Shown here piece after piece: positions 15,770 to 25,505 of a stretch of DNA of 64,000 bases (position 1 is the stretch's first letter; each line of letters starts with the position of its first letter). The notes beneath the pieces were generated by a model. The model ran no database searches, was not told the DNA's origin, and saw nothing but the letters and a program-made list of their open reading frames with translations. The position numbers were made by a program, and so were the translations under genes. This DNA is from Streptomyces violaceorubidus (GTDB lineage Bacteria > Actinomycetota > Actinomycetes > Streptomycetales > Streptomycetaceae). The stretch is taken from NCBI RefSeq assembly GCF_000717995.1, contig NZ_JODM01000004.1, positions 1 to 64,000 on the forward strand, written 5' to 3'.

Positions 15770-16124
15770 ATGCCTTGTCTAGACCATTTTGAGGGCTCCG
15801 CTCCCTTTACGTGCCCTAAGTCGAGGCACGGCGGTCATTTGTGCGGCACTACCGAGCCCATCTGAACGACTCGACCCTTCAGCGTCTCAAATAGTGAGAC
15901 GTTTCATGTGGCCTGCGCCGCTATCACGTGACAAGACCGCGAAGTCGCTTACGCAAAGCAGTAGTTAACAGCGGCTACGTGCAGATCACGACGCGCCATG
16001 CTCCGGCAGGAGCCGAAGCGGTCGTACTCACTTCACCGCGTAAGCCCTGAAGCCCGCTCAGAAGCCGCGTTGCCAGTGGTGCTCATTAGGCTCTTGACGT
16101 CACCCCGATGACAGGAGGCCGCGC
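15770..16124. other. Intergenic segment at the left end of the tRNA-Gly island
   Basis: No gene was recognised in about 355 bp. A short palindrome (cgtctcaaatagtgagacg, near 15884) is visible and could be a regulator site. The base composition is slightly lower in GC than the flanks, as often at island ends. If an integrase once lay here it is gone. Confidence 0.4.
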
Positions 16125-16567
16125 ATGGCCGGGTTCGAGATCAACAAGCGGGCCATCGAGAAAGTGCGGCGAGAGATCGCGAAGGAATTCGAGCGAGCGG
16201 CCCATAAGCATCCGATCCGAGTCCCGATCGAGGTGAGCACCCCAGACGTTGCCGCCTGGGTGCCAGCAGGGCCCATCGAAAGGGATCCGTACCTCTCTCG
16301 CCTCTTGCTGTGGATTGACGACCTGGCCACTCTCCAGCCAGCGGTTTCTGCCTACGGCAGTTCGCCCCCACACTGGGAGCTCGCCGGAGCAGCAGGAAGT
16401 CCTCATCCAGGACGTCGAGGTGCTGGAGGTAGCCACGTCCGCCGAGCAGCCGGAGCCCGGACGGATCAGGGCCGCCTATCTGCGCGTGCAGGAAGCCCTG
16501 GGCACGATCACGGCCACGACCGCTGGCCTCACGCTGTTGGTACAGCAAGGGCAGGACGCGTACCAAG
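16125..16567 (+). pseudogene. Frameshifted gene cut by an IS element
   Basis: The start is strong: AGGAGG before ATG at 16125 giving MAGFEINKRAIEKVRREIAK, a basic helical N-terminus. The frame reads sensibly to about codon 85 (YGSSPPHWELA). Sense then continues in the +1 frame (SPEQQEVLIQDVEVLEVATS ... GLTLLVQQGQDAYQ) until the IS left end at 16568. A single-base change near 16370-16390 would explain the shift. The original product is not recognised; it looks soluble and helical. Confidence 0.65.
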
Positions 16568-17464
16568 CAGTGAGCCTTTTCCATCATCGGTCTGAGCTGA
16601 CCAAATGCAGGGTCACGACGGCTCGGACGAGGCTTGTGACGCGAGTGGTCGAGCACCGCAGCTTGCGAAGGAGTCGCTAGGACTTGAGGGTGGCGACGGC
16701 TTGCTCGACCAGGGCCCGGATCTTGGCGTGAGACCGGTTGACGGCTTCCTGACCTCGGGAGAGTGCCTCCCGACGTCCCCAGTATGGGACGCGGACCGTG
16801 CCCCCGGCGCCTCGGTATCCCTTGTCGGCCCAGCACGGGATGCCAGCGTCCGTGAGAGTGCGGACGACGCCGTGTTCACGGGCGGCCCGGACCTGGTGGA
16901 CGGCACCGGGCAGAGCCGGAGAGGCCCACAGCAGCCGCCCGGACGGATCGGCCAGGACCTGCACGTTCATCCCGTGTTTCTTGCGCTTGCCGGAGTAGAA
17001 GGGGCGGTCCGCGGCGATGCGGTCGATGGGCAGCAGGGTGCCGTCCAGCAGCACGAATGCCTTCGTCGATGCCGTACGGGCTGCCTCCTCGAGGGATGGG
17101 GCAAGTGCGGCCAGGAGCTCGACGGCCTCGGCGACGTACCGGTAGGCGGTCGTGGTGCCGATGCCGAACCCGGCCGCGAGCTGGGCATATGGGTGACCGT
17201 TGCGAAGGTGGGCGAGAGTGAGCAGGGCCTGCCGGCCCGGGCTCAGGCGCCGCCACCGGGTGCCGAGCTCGTGACGGTGTCGGCGGATCTTGGCGGACAG
17301 GAAGCGCAGGGCAGAGCTGGACACGTCGATGCCCGACGGGTAGACAAGCACACGAAGCCTCTGGTGGAGACGGTTCTCTTGGTCGAAAACCCATCTACCA
17401 GGGGCTTCACCTGTCTGTCAGCCCAACTGGACTGTCCAGCGGACTGGTTGGAAAGGGCCCACTG
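16568..17464. mobile_element. IS5-like insertion sequence, 897 bp
   Basis: Terminal inverted repeats are cagtgagccttttcca (16568-16583) and tggaaagggcccactg (17449-17464), matching at 14 of 16 positions. They enclose one minus-strand transposase gene whose original stop lies exactly next to the left repeat. No target-site duplication could be seen at the edges. Confidence 0.75.
16584..17351 (-). pseudogene. IS5-family DDE transposase with premature amber stop
   Basis: The readable protein is 224 aa from the ATG at 17351 to TAG at 16677-16679. An HTH region (PYAQLAAGFGIGTTTAYRYVAE) is followed by DDE motifs LLDGTLLPIDR, ADKGYRGAGG and the Glu in VEQAVATLK. Family members continue with a Trp after this point; here the codon is TAG. 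The frame past it stays open for 30 more codons (RLLRKLRCSTTRVTSLVRAV...) to TGA at 16584, so a Trp-to-amber mutation removed the C-terminus. Catalytic residues remain, but activity is doubtful. Confidence 0.8.
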
Positions 17465-17499
17465 ACTTACCCGTACCGTGCTCAGCGCCCGGGGATGCC

Positions 17500-20277
17500 G
17501 TGATATCCGTGGATCTCCTCCTCGTCCCCTGGAGTGTTGCAGTGGAGCAGTACGCGTCGGCCTCGGGCTACGCGAGCATCGTGCAAGCAGGCAGAGATGT
17601 GGTGATGCACGGTGAGAGCGCGCCGTACGAGCTCAGGATGTGGCCGTCACCCTCACAGACATTGTCGGCCGAGGAGGCGCGCGCTCAGCCCAGTCGGTTG
17701 CTCCGAGCCGGGGAGGAGATCGTCGAGTTCGTCGGCCGGGAGGCCGAATTGGGCACCCTGCGCTTTTGGTGGGACGGCTGTCGAAAACGCGCGCCCGTCG
17801 CGTTGCGGCTTATTTATGGGCCAGGAGGTCAGGGCAAGACGCGGCTGGCAGCTCAGGCCGCCCGTATATGGCGGCAGGAGGGGAGGAGTACTTTTCATGC
17901 GGTCCCGCGGCCGTACTCCTCGACTGGTCCCGTACCGGAGACCCCGGCGGTCGGAACCGGCTCAGGGACGCTGATCGTGGTCGACTACGCCCAGGAGTGG
18001 GACACCAACAGTCTGCTCCGGCTCATCCACGACATGTCCTCCCCTGAAACAGCACCGGTACTGATACTGCTGCTGGCGCGGTCGGCGGGCATGTGGTGGC
18101 AGATGCTCGTATCTCGTGTCGTCAGAAGTTTCGACTTGGTGCCGGAGGCGCTCCGACTCGAACCTCTCGTCAGTCGGCCGTCGGACCGAGCGCCTCTCTT
18201 CTCCGAAGCCGTCCGTCAGTTCGCCGCCGCTCTCGATGCCCCCGTCGCACCCCTCTCCGGCCTCCGCCTTCCTTCCAGCCTCCAGGACAACAGCGCCTAC
18301 GACCAAGTACTGACGTTGCACATGTCCGCCCTCGCCCACGTCCTGGCGGCCGTGCAGGACAGCACCGCGCCCAACGACCCCGACAAGCTCTCGGCCTACC
18401 TCCTGGCACGCGAGTGCGACCATTGGGCGCGCTTGCACGAACGTGGCCTGCTCAAGGCCGACCCGAACGCAATGTCCCAGGTCATGTACATCGCGGCGCT
18501 GACGGGGCCGTTGTCGCACGCGGACGGGACAGCAGCTCTCGAGACCGCCCCCGTCGAGTTGTGGGAGCATCCGGGAAGGCTCATCAAGGACCACTCCGTG
18601 TGCTACGCACCGAGCCGAGCGGGCTCCGTGCTCGAACCGCTCTACCCGGACCGGCTCAACGAGGACTTCCTGGCGCTGATGTCCCCCGGGCACGATTGCG
18701 CGTTCCCGGCGGACTCGTGGAGCGCTCAAGCACTCGGTCTTCTCCTGAAACCAGACGGCGCCCCCTGGACGCGTACCGCGCTCACCACACTGGCCGAGAC
18801 CGCCAAGCGATGGCCCCATGTCGCACACGAACATCTCATCCCGCTGTTACATGAACACCCCGAGCTCTGTCTGGAAGCGGGGAGCGCCGCGATCATTGCC
18901 CTGACAGAACTGCATGACCTCGACGGCATGCTGGTACTGGACTTGCACGAGCTTCTCGCTGAGCGTCGTCCCGTCGACCTCAATGCCGGCTACGTCGCCC
19001 TCCTCACCTGGCTGTCGGACAGGGCTCACCTCTTCCCTGACGACCAACGGGCGCTCGTGAACGCCGCGTTGTGCGGAGCGCTCGGTGAGGTCGGCCGCTA
19101 TGTGGAAGCCGTCGACTACGGCGAGGCGGCCGTCGCTCTTCTCCGGCGGCTCATGGCGGACGGTGCGGAAGACTGCCGCGGCCATCTCGCCGGCGCTCTG
19201 TCCAATCTCTCCGAATACCTCTCCTTGACCGGGGCGTATCAGGCTGCTCTGGATGCCGCATGGGAGGCGGTCTCCTACTATCGGAGCCTCGCGCGCCATG
19301 CTCCTGGCGAGTTCGAACTCCGGCTGGCCGTCGCACTCAGCAACGTCGGAAACTGCCTGGCCGTACATCTGGACAGGGCGTCGGAGGCACTGGCTCCCGC
19401 CGACGAAGCAGTCCGCATCCTGAGGGGCTTGGACGAGACCGATCCGAACACCCATGCCGGGGTACTCGCCGCGGCGCTGGCGGCCCTCAGCCGAGCAGCC
19501 GCCGCCTGGCGCAACGACGCTCTGGCTCTCGAAGCCGCCGAGGAGTCCCTCAACCTCCGCAGGCGCCTGGCCGAGGCCCAGGGAGCCATTCACTCTCCAG
19601 AGCTCTCCAGGGCCCTGGACACCTTCGGCAGGGCCCTGTGGAGAACTGGCCGGACGGACGAGGCACTTGCTTCCCTGGAGGAATCCGTCACGATCCAAAG
19701 GAGACTCGCCACGATCGTGCCCGACCGCTTCGAACCCATGCTGAACAGCCAACTCCACTACCTCTTCGCACGCTACCGGGAGTTGGGACTCCGGAAGAAG
19801 CTGGTATCCATCGCCGAGGAACTGGTCGCGCTGGACCAACGCCGGGTCGACAGAGGCCGACAGGAATACCGGCCCGCTCTGGCCGTCACCACGTACAACC
19901 TCGCAGTCGCACGAGGCGGAGCCGGACAATGGGACGAGGCGTGCTCGGCGGCAGACCTTGCGGCCGACCTGATCCGCCCCCGCGCCACACTCGGTGTCGT
20001 GGCTTCCGAGGTCGCGCTCGTCCGTTTCCTCTGTGGAGCCGCCCTGATACGCGTGGAAGGACGGAGGGATCCGGGCGGAGTGCCGGGCAAGATCAACGAA
20101 GCGCTCGCGGTCTATGCAAGACTCCCCGTCACCCTTCCGGCGTACCTGCGGCGCGAATGCCTCGACGCTTTCGAGGTGTTGGAGGAATCGCTGGAAGCCG
20201 CAGGAGACCGTAGCTCGGCAGTCGAACTGAGGAGACGGCGCATGCGCCGCACTCCGATTGGTCAGGTCAACTTGTAG
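17500..20277 (+). CDS. Large P-loop NTPase with C-terminal TPR-like repeats (STAND-like)
   Basis: The product is 925 aa from the GTG at 17500; an alternative GTG at 17542 has a better GGAG site 7 nt away and would give 911 aa. Near the N-terminus is an SGYASIVQAGRDVVMHG motif. The NTPase core follows: FVGREAELGTLRFWW, Walker A GPGGQGKT near residue 110 and Walker B LIVVDYAQEW near residue 165. A winged-helix-like middle region and about 400 residues of helical repeats complete it (AVDYGEAAVALLRRL, ALSNLSEYLSLTGAYQAALD, ALDTFGRALWRTGRTDEAL). STAND NTPases of this form are threat sensors or regulators; here the trigger and output are unknown. It ends 104 nt before its small partner. Confidence 0.8.
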   Translation: MISVDLLLVPWSVAVEQYASASGYASIVQAGRDVVMHGESAPYELRMWPSPSQTLSAEEARAQPSRLLRAGEEIVEFVGREAELGTLRFWWDGCRKRAPVALRLIYGPGGQGKTRLAAQAARIWRQEGRSTFHAVPRPYSSTGPVPETPAVGTGSGTLIVVDYAQEWDTNSLLRLIHDMSSPETAPVLILLLARSAGMWWQMLVSRVVRSFDLVPEALRLEPLVSRPSDRAPLFSEAVRQFAAALDAPVAPLSGLRLPSSLQDNSAYDQVLTLHMSALAHVLAAVQDSTAPNDPDKLSAYLLARECDHWARLHERGLLKADPNAMSQVMYIAALTGPLSHADGTAALETAPVELWEHPGRLIKDHSVCYAPSRAGSVLEPLYPDRLNEDFLALMSPGHDCAFPADSWSAQALGLLLKPDGAPWTRTALTTLAETAKRWPHVAHEHLIPLLHEHPELCLEAGSAAIIALTELHDLDGMLVLDLHELLAERRPVDLNAGYVALLTWLSDRAHLFPDDQRALVNAALCGALGEVGRYVEAVDYGEAAVALLRRLMADGAEDCRGHLAGALSNLSEYLSLTGAYQAALDAAWEAVSYYRSLARHAPGEFELRLAVALSNVGNCLAVHLDRASEALAPADEAVRILRGLDETDPNTHAGVLAAALAALSRAAAAWRNDALALEAAEESLNLRRRLAEAQGAIHSPELSRALDTFGRALWRTGRTDEALASLEESVTIQRRLATIVPDRFEPMLNSQLHYLFARYRELGLRKKLVSIAEELVALDQRRVDRGRQEYRPALAVTTYNLAVARGGAGQWDEACSAADLAADLIRPRATLGVVASEVALVRFLCGAALIRVEGRRDPGGVPGKINEALAVYARLPVTLPAYLRRECLDAFEVLEESLEAAGDRSSAVELRRRRMRRTPIGQVNL

Positions 20278-20381
20278 GTATGACGGCGAAGATGAGGGGA
20301 GAAGCCATCGGATTTTCCTTGAGCGCACGGGCGTTCAGCCGAATGCCTGTCGCAGGGGGAACGCCGCGATCGGGGGAGCGA

Positions 20382-20828
20382 ATGGATCCGCAGGTGGTGC
20401 AGTTCGCACAGACCGCCGGCACGACCGTGGTCGCACTGATGGCCACAGAGGCGTGGAGCGCGACGCGCGACCGGGTTGTCGCGCTGTGGCAGCGTTTCCG
20501 GCCGGGCGACGTAGATGGCGTCGAGGCCGCCCTCGACGAGGCACGGGCGCAGATCGTCCTCGCGCGTGAGGGTGAAAGCGAGGCAGAGGACAGATTGGCC
20601 GGCGAGTGGCAAGGGCGGATGGTGCTTCTCCTGACGACCGACCCCTCCACAGCACCAGCCCTGGAGCGGGTTCTGCGCGAGGCTCGCGAGCTCCTTCCTC
20701 CTGGTGAGCAGTCGTCCATCGGCTCGGTGCGCATCTCGGCCCACGCGACCGGAAACTCCCACGTCTACCAAGCAGGGCGCGACCTGCACATCACCGAGCG
20801 GAGTGTCGGCCGCCATACGCGCCCGTGA
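20382..20828 (+). CDS. Small protein with C-terminal QAGRD motif, partner of the NTPase
   Basis: The product is 148 aa from ATG 20382, after GGGGGAG; the frame is open further upstream, but without a ribosome site. The N-terminus VVQFAQTAGTTVVALMATEAW is hydrophobic enough to touch a membrane. A charged helical middle follows (EAALDEARAQIVLAREGESEAEDRL). The C-terminus TGNSHVYQAGRDLHITE repeats the motif found near the N-terminus of the NTPase gene just upstream. I have seen such tails on actinobacterial proteins beside NTPases, but no biochemical role is known to me. Confidence 0.75.
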   Translation: MDPQVVQFAQTAGTTVVALMATEAWSATRDRVVALWQRFRPGDVDGVEAALDEARAQIVLAREGESEAEDRLAGEWQGRMVLLLTTDPSTAPALERVLREARELLPPGEQSSIGSVRISAHATGNSHVYQAGRDLHITERSVGRHTRP

Positions 20829-21040
20829 CGTCCGTCCGGACAGGGTGTTCCGTGCCCAACGCGACCAGCACTTCGAGGAACATCATCAGCACAGTCCGGC
20901 CGAGCCCGCGAACGGGTGGCTGGGGCCGGTGCCGCGCTCCGTCCGGGTGCCGCTGACGTCCGCTCTGGGTCACGTGGGGACATTCGGCCATCCATTCGGA
21001 AGACCTGCCCATCCACGGCCTGCCGGGCGGCACCGACACC

Positions 21041-21451
21041 TCAAGCGATGTCGTGGACGTTGTGCTCGCTCAGGTCGGATGCATGACGGGCGACGGCGCG
21101 GTAGTCGGCATCGTCGTGGAGGACAGCCAGGCCATGGTGGGCAGCAGTACCGGCGATGATGAGATCCACTGCCGAGGCACTGCGATGCTCCCCAGCCTGG
21201 GCCATCCGGTGTTGCACCGCACTGATCCAGCGCCCCGCGTTCTTCGGCACGGACACGTCAGGGTATAGGTCAGTGAACATCTCCGCGATCTCGTCGTACT
21301 CGCGCCTGTTCCGGGCGCTGTAGAGGAATTCGGCGCGCTGCACGTAACAGGACGCAACGGCCCCCGCGTCGATTGCGTCGTACCAGGCCGATTGCAGCTT
21401 AGGATCGCGGAGCAGCCGTACCAGGCCGGACGTGTCGAGCAGGTAGATCAC
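21041..21451 (-). CDS. vapC: VapC-type PIN-domain toxin
   Basis: The 136-aa PIN nuclease starts VIYLLDTSGLVRLL with the first acidic residue at Asp6. Later come AEFLYSARNRREYDEI, the SAVDLIIAGTAAHHGLAVLHDDADY segment with further acidic residues, and a short tail. PIN toxins cut RNA, often tRNA. GTG 21451 overlaps the antitoxin stop (GTGA, 21448-21451), fixing the start although the frame runs further up. First of three vapBC pairs in the window. Confidence 0.88.
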   Translation of the reverse strand: MIYLLDTSGLVRLLRDPKLQSAWYDAIDAGAVASCYVQRAEFLYSARNRREYDEIAEMFTDLYPDVSVPKNAGRWISAVQHRMAQAGEHRSASAVDLIIAGTAAHHGLAVLHDDADYRAVARHASDLSEHNVHDIA

Positions 21452-21669
21452 CGGTTGTTCTTCTCCGCCCGGTGCAGACGCTCGGCGTCCTCGACGGCAC
21501 CCCACTCACGCGCACGCTCGAAGTGCCTGCTGATCCGTGCCGCTCGCTCCTGCTGCTCGGCGTAGAAGTGCAGAGCGAGATTGACCGCCTCCTTCTTGGT
21601 CCTGACCTTGGACAGAGCCATGGCGCGCTCTAGGGCATCGTCATCGATGTCGATCTGTGTCACAGACAT
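21448..21669 (-). CDS. vapB: VapB-type antitoxin
   Basis: The 73-aa protein has a ribbon-helix-helix N-terminus (TQIDIDDDALERAMALSKVRT, then KKEAVNLAL) and a C-terminal region that would wrap the toxin. The start is ATG 21669 at MSVTQID. It neutralises the adjacent VapC and should repress its own operon. The pair belongs to the tRNA-Gly island cargo and may stabilise it. Confidence 0.87.
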   Translation of the reverse strand: MSVTQIDIDDDALERAMALSKVRTKKEAVNLALHFYAEQQERAARISRHFERAREWGAVEDAERLHRAEKNNR

Positions 21670-21944
21670 GCGACACCTCCTGCGCAATGTTGCTGATATA
21701 CATAGAAGAATACGCCACCAACATCCACGGGTCCACGGCCTACTTAGGCCCGGCGAGATTGAGTCTCAGCGGTAGTCCGGGTGGGCGCGTCGAAATGGCA
21801 GCCAGCGTCCCGCTGCGAGCGCTGGTTGCCATATGCCCGGGACGCCGCCGTAGCGCTATGGCTCTGAGTATCTGTACGGATGCGGCTGGTGCCCAGGGGG
21901 CTGCATGATCGCTCCGGCAGGGCCCGAACGACGAGGAGGGCAGA

Positions 21945-24278
21945 GTGAAGCGGTCACAGCGGCGTCGTGCAGGCAAGGCAGGACATAAGGCGGCGCGTGC
22001 AATGCCCGTCCTGGAGCCGAGCAGCCGAGACGTCGATGGCACTCGTGTCGGTTACCTCGTCATACATGGGATCGGCAACCAGCACAGGCGCATCGGCTCG
22101 GGGCGTTCAGTGCTGCACCACATGGGCCGGAGCATGGTGGACCCGATCGCCAAGGCACACGGTGCGTCATCGGTGACGTGGACGGAGACTCCCGAATGCA
22201 GGGAAAGCTCTGGTCAGTGGCCTCTCGGTACCCCGGCCCACGCAACGGTCGGCATCACCGTTCCTGACCAGCCGACGAGGAGGGTGCTCATCGCGGAGGC
22301 GGTCTGGGCAGACCGCTTCCGCCGACCAGCGTGGTACCTCCGGTGGCTGCTGACCCTGGGCTACGTCCTGCTAAGCCTGCCCGCAGTGCTTCTGCTGGTC
22401 GGTCCAGACCGCCGCGACCGCAGCTTCTGGGCGCCCGTCGAAACCTCGTTCAAGCGCACCTTCCTGAGCTCCCTCCGTGACGGCCTACGCCCCGACGCTT
22501 TCCTCACCAGTCCGGACTTTCGCCACTTGGCCCGCATGGGGTGGCGGTTTCTGACTTTGCTCGTGCTCCTGGCCGCATTCATGGCGCTATTCATGAAGCA
22601 CCCTTGGTGGAGCATCGGCGGTGCGGCCGCCCTGATCTTCCTCCTGTGCACACGGCTGAATCTCGCAGACCATGTGATCACGGCTGCTGCACGAGACCAC
22701 GAACGAGAGCGGCTGCTCGACTTCTTGGAGGAGCGGCTGCGCTGGATGCGAGAGAACTGCGACAAGATCGTGATCATCGCTCACTCGCAAGGTGGCTTTC
22801 TGGCCCACCAGCTCATGGCTCGCCACGGAGGTCGCAATCAGTCGAAGGCGATTCGACTCGTGGGGGTCGGATCGGGCCTCAAGCCCATCTGGGTTCTCCG
22901 ACAGATCAAGCGTCCGCTCGTTTGGGCGGTGGCATGGATGCTGCCCATCGCCTCGCTCTGCATGGTCTGGGGTACGTCGCCTCTCATCGAACCGAGCAAT
23001 TCAGAGGTTGCCGCTGCAATGCTGATGCAGTTGAAGGCCATTACACCTTCTCTGGCGTTGCCACTGGCCGTACAGTCCCCCGAGTTCGTCACAGCCATGC
23101 TGCACGGCGTGGCTGAGTCGATGGAGCGGACCCAGTTCGGCCTTCTCCTCGTGGGTGACATGCCCTGGGAACGGTGGACCGCCGTCGTGGTGAGTGCGAT
23201 GCTGACCATCGCTTGCGGGCTGATCGTCAGGTTCCGCATCCACCCCGAGACGAAGGCGCCTTTTGTCTTGCCGCCGTCCAGCGACTCGAAGCAGTTGGAG
23301 TGGGAGGAATACAGCAGCCAGCACGACATGGTGGGAAGAATGCTGCTGCCCCCACTCCCACAGAATGTCGAGCAAGAGGCCACACCAGTACTCGGCCACC
23401 CATTGGGGGACCACACCAACTACTTCGGGAATGATGGACTTCTCTCGCGCCATCTAGCAGCCAGGCTGCTTACTGACGTTGATTCCCCAACACACGCAAG
23501 CCTGGGCGCGCAGCGGTGGGCAGAGGCAGTCGCCCGATACGAACGTGCCCTGCGGAAGCAACATGACCGACGACGCTGCTTTCAAGCAGTGCTCATTCTA
23601 TGGGTGACTTCAGCTGTTCTAATCCCGCGAATAGCGCGCGGAGCTACCATCGTCGAGGCGGTCATCGCGAGCTGGCAGCCGCTTGCACTAGTGACGGTGG
23701 TACTCAGCGCCATATTTACCTGGCGAGGCCGGAAGAGCCACCGGGAGCTGGTTGCCATGCTCGACAACGAACTGCGAGGCGAACTGCAGCCGATGTCGCC
23801 AATCAATATCGTGGCCCCCGAACACAGGACCACTACGACACTGGCGCTGGCGATTGGTGCCGTATTCTGCTTCTTCGGGGCCCTGGGGTTGAGTCTGTTG
23901 TCGGACCTACAACCAGCCTGGAACGTTCAGTCGATTGGCGCGGCCATGCTCGCCGCCTTCATCCTCGCCGCCCTTGCTGCCGCGACAGGATCCGGTTACC
24001 GGATACGGCGACGCTGGGTTGCTGGTGCGGGACTCCTGGCCTGCCTTCCTGCCCTGACCTCTAGCGGTCCCCTCGGCTCAAGTGCCCCTGCGTGGGCGAC
24101 GGCCCCTGGGGGACTCCTCGCTGCCGTTGTATCGGTGGCAGTAGCGATCGCGCTGATCGGCCTGACCAGGGCACGCGTAGTTTCCCTCCCAGAGGTTGCG
24201 TCGGGCCATTCGCTCGTGGTTCCCGGCCAGCGGGAAGTCGCCAATAATCTCGCAACACTCAAGGCCGAGCGCAGATGA
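21945..24278 (+). CDS. Membrane protein with alpha/beta-hydrolase (lipase-like) signature
   Basis: The 777-aa protein starts at GTG 21945 after GAGGAGGG. An early LVIHGIGNQ resembles the oxyanion-hole HG of lipases. Near residue 285, KIVIIAHSQGGFLAHQLM contains the nucleophile elbow S-x-G (AHSQGG) on a beta-strand-turn-helix. Transmembrane helices interrupt and follow: WLLTLGYVLLSLPAVLLLVG, a pair around residues 200-225, one each near 325 and 410, a pair near 545-575, then four at 635-745. A membrane-bound lipase or esterase is the best guess. Neighbours suggest a conflict-system effector, unproven. Confidence 0.7.
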   Translation: MKRSQRRRAGKAGHKAARAMPVLEPSSRDVDGTRVGYLVIHGIGNQHRRIGSGRSVLHHMGRSMVDPIAKAHGASSVTWTETPECRESSGQWPLGTPAHATVGITVPDQPTRRVLIAEAVWADRFRRPAWYLRWLLTLGYVLLSLPAVLLLVGPDRRDRSFWAPVETSFKRTFLSSLRDGLRPDAFLTSPDFRHLARMGWRFLTLLVLLAAFMALFMKHPWWSIGGAAALIFLLCTRLNLADHVITAAARDHERERLLDFLEERLRWMRENCDKIVIIAHSQGGFLAHQLMARHGGRNQSKAIRLVGVGSGLKPIWVLRQIKRPLVWAVAWMLPIASLCMVWGTSPLIEPSNSEVAAAMLMQLKAITPSLALPLAVQSPEFVTAMLHGVAESMERTQFGLLLVGDMPWERWTAVVVSAMLTIACGLIVRFRIHPETKAPFVLPPSSDSKQLEWEEYSSQHDMVGRMLLPPLPQNVEQEATPVLGHPLGDHTNYFGNDGLLSRHLAARLLTDVDSPTHASLGAQRWAEAVARYERALRKQHDRRRCFQAVLILWVTSAVLIPRIARGATIVEAVIASWQPLALVTVVLSAIFTWRGRKSHRELVAMLDNELRGELQPMSPINIVAPEHRTTTTLALAIGAVFCFFGALGLSLLSDLQPAWNVQSIGAAMLAAFILAALAAATGSGYRIRRRWVAGAGLLACLPALTSSGPLGSSAPAWATAPGGLLAAVVSVAVAIALIGLTRARVVSLPEVASGHSLVVPGQREVANNLATLKAERR

Positions 24279-24530
24279 GGCAGAAGTCGCAGTCAGACTC
24301 CTGATCATTTCGACGCCTCAGGATCTGGGGTGCCCGGGGTTGGGAGGCCGCACACGCTCCCGCACGGAAGAAGCTCTGGATCGCGATGGCGCTCCGACCT
24401 CACGCTCCTACCAGCGCAAGGTCCGGCATGTCTCGTCTTCACCGATTCCGACGGATGCCACCGCTCGAGGGGCTACTGTCCAGGCCCAGCGGCGCAGCGC
24501 CCGCCCATCCCTCATCACGGGAGTTTCGAC

Positions 24531-25505
24531 ATGAGCGGCCACCCGATGTGGTCAGACACGGAGTTCGCGGCATCCGAGACAGCGGCCGGCATGACTGCGG
24601 AGGAGATCGACGCGACACTGTCGGCCATGGCCCTCGCCGCGACGGCCCTCCTCCAAGAGTGCAAGGCCGTACAACAGCGCAGGGAGGAATGGGACACACT
24701 CAGCGAAGGCGAAATCCGGGATCGGTCGGGTCACCCAGGCTTGCCCTACCGCCCGGAGCGCGTCCTGCTCTCGGTCCGCCTGCAGCTGGCCACCGACTCC
24801 GCGCGAGCGTACGAGTCCGCCGCGCACGAGTTCGTCAGCTGGTGGACCGACATCGCGATGGCGGCGTGGAGGTCCGCGGTCCACGGCACACCCCTGCTTC
24901 GCGCACGTATGGGAGGGGCGGCGCCGAACACCCTGATGACCAAGGAGGAACTGGCTCTACTGCCACGAGTGGATGAGCACACTCGGCAACTCGTTGAGCT
25001 TGGCGCGTTCCTGAGCGCACCGATGGCGTACGAGTCGGCACATGATCACGATCAGGACCTCGAAGCCCTCACCACCGACCTGGGGGCCCGCTCCGGACTG
25101 CGCGTTCAGTGGGACGAGACAGGCAAGGCGCGGGCGCTTCCCGAAGACGAACCGGAGGCAAGGCGCCGCCGCCTCTGGGGTGATTTCTGGATCGAACACC
25201 GCATCCCCAGGCTCCCGGATCCGCACGAACTGAACCTCCTTGCGGCCCATGCACCGTCACAGACTGCGGAGAGCATTCGCACTGCAGCCAAGGCTGTGAT
25301 CGAGTCGGTATCGGCGAGACAGCGCCTCTCGGAGATGGAGAACAACGAGGCGCCCTGGACCCCCGTCGAAGCCACCGAATACGACTGTCTGTCCGCGCTG
25401 TGGAACGACCTGACCACGCGCCTGGCCGACTTCGCACAGGTCATCACCGCCGGACTGCCCGAAATTCGCGCAGCGCACAGTGACCAGGACGGCAACGGCA
25501 GCTGA
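24531..25505 (+). CDS. Hypothetical helical protein of the island
   Basis: The product is 324 aa from ATG 24531 (MSGHPMWSDTEFAAS), preceded by ACGGGAG. The sequence is soluble and mostly helical, rich in Ala, Glu and Arg, with no signal peptide and no motif I recognise. It follows the membrane hydrolase-like gene on the same strand after 252 nt, so it may be its partner. Codon use is GC-rich and host-like. Confidence 0.65.
   Translation: MSGHPMWSDTEFAASETAAGMTAEEIDATLSAMALAATALLQECKAVQQRREEWDTLSEGEIRDRSGHPGLPYRPERVLLSVRLQLATDSARAYESAAHEFVSWWTDIAMAAWRSAVHGTPLLRARMGGAAPNTLMTKEELALLPRVDEHTRQLVELGAFLSAPMAYESAHDHDQDLEALTTDLGARSGLRVQWDETGKARALPEDEPEARRRRLWGDFWIEHRIPRLPDPHELNLLAAHAPSQTAESIRTAAKAVIESVSARQRLSEMENNEAPWTPVEATEYDCLSALWNDLTTRLADFAQVITAGLPEIRAAHSDQDGNGS

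Noticed and set aside
16560..17470. Target-site duplication flanking the IS
   Set aside because: The bases next to the inverted repeats (...ccaag and acttac...) do not match in direct orientation, so none is claimed.
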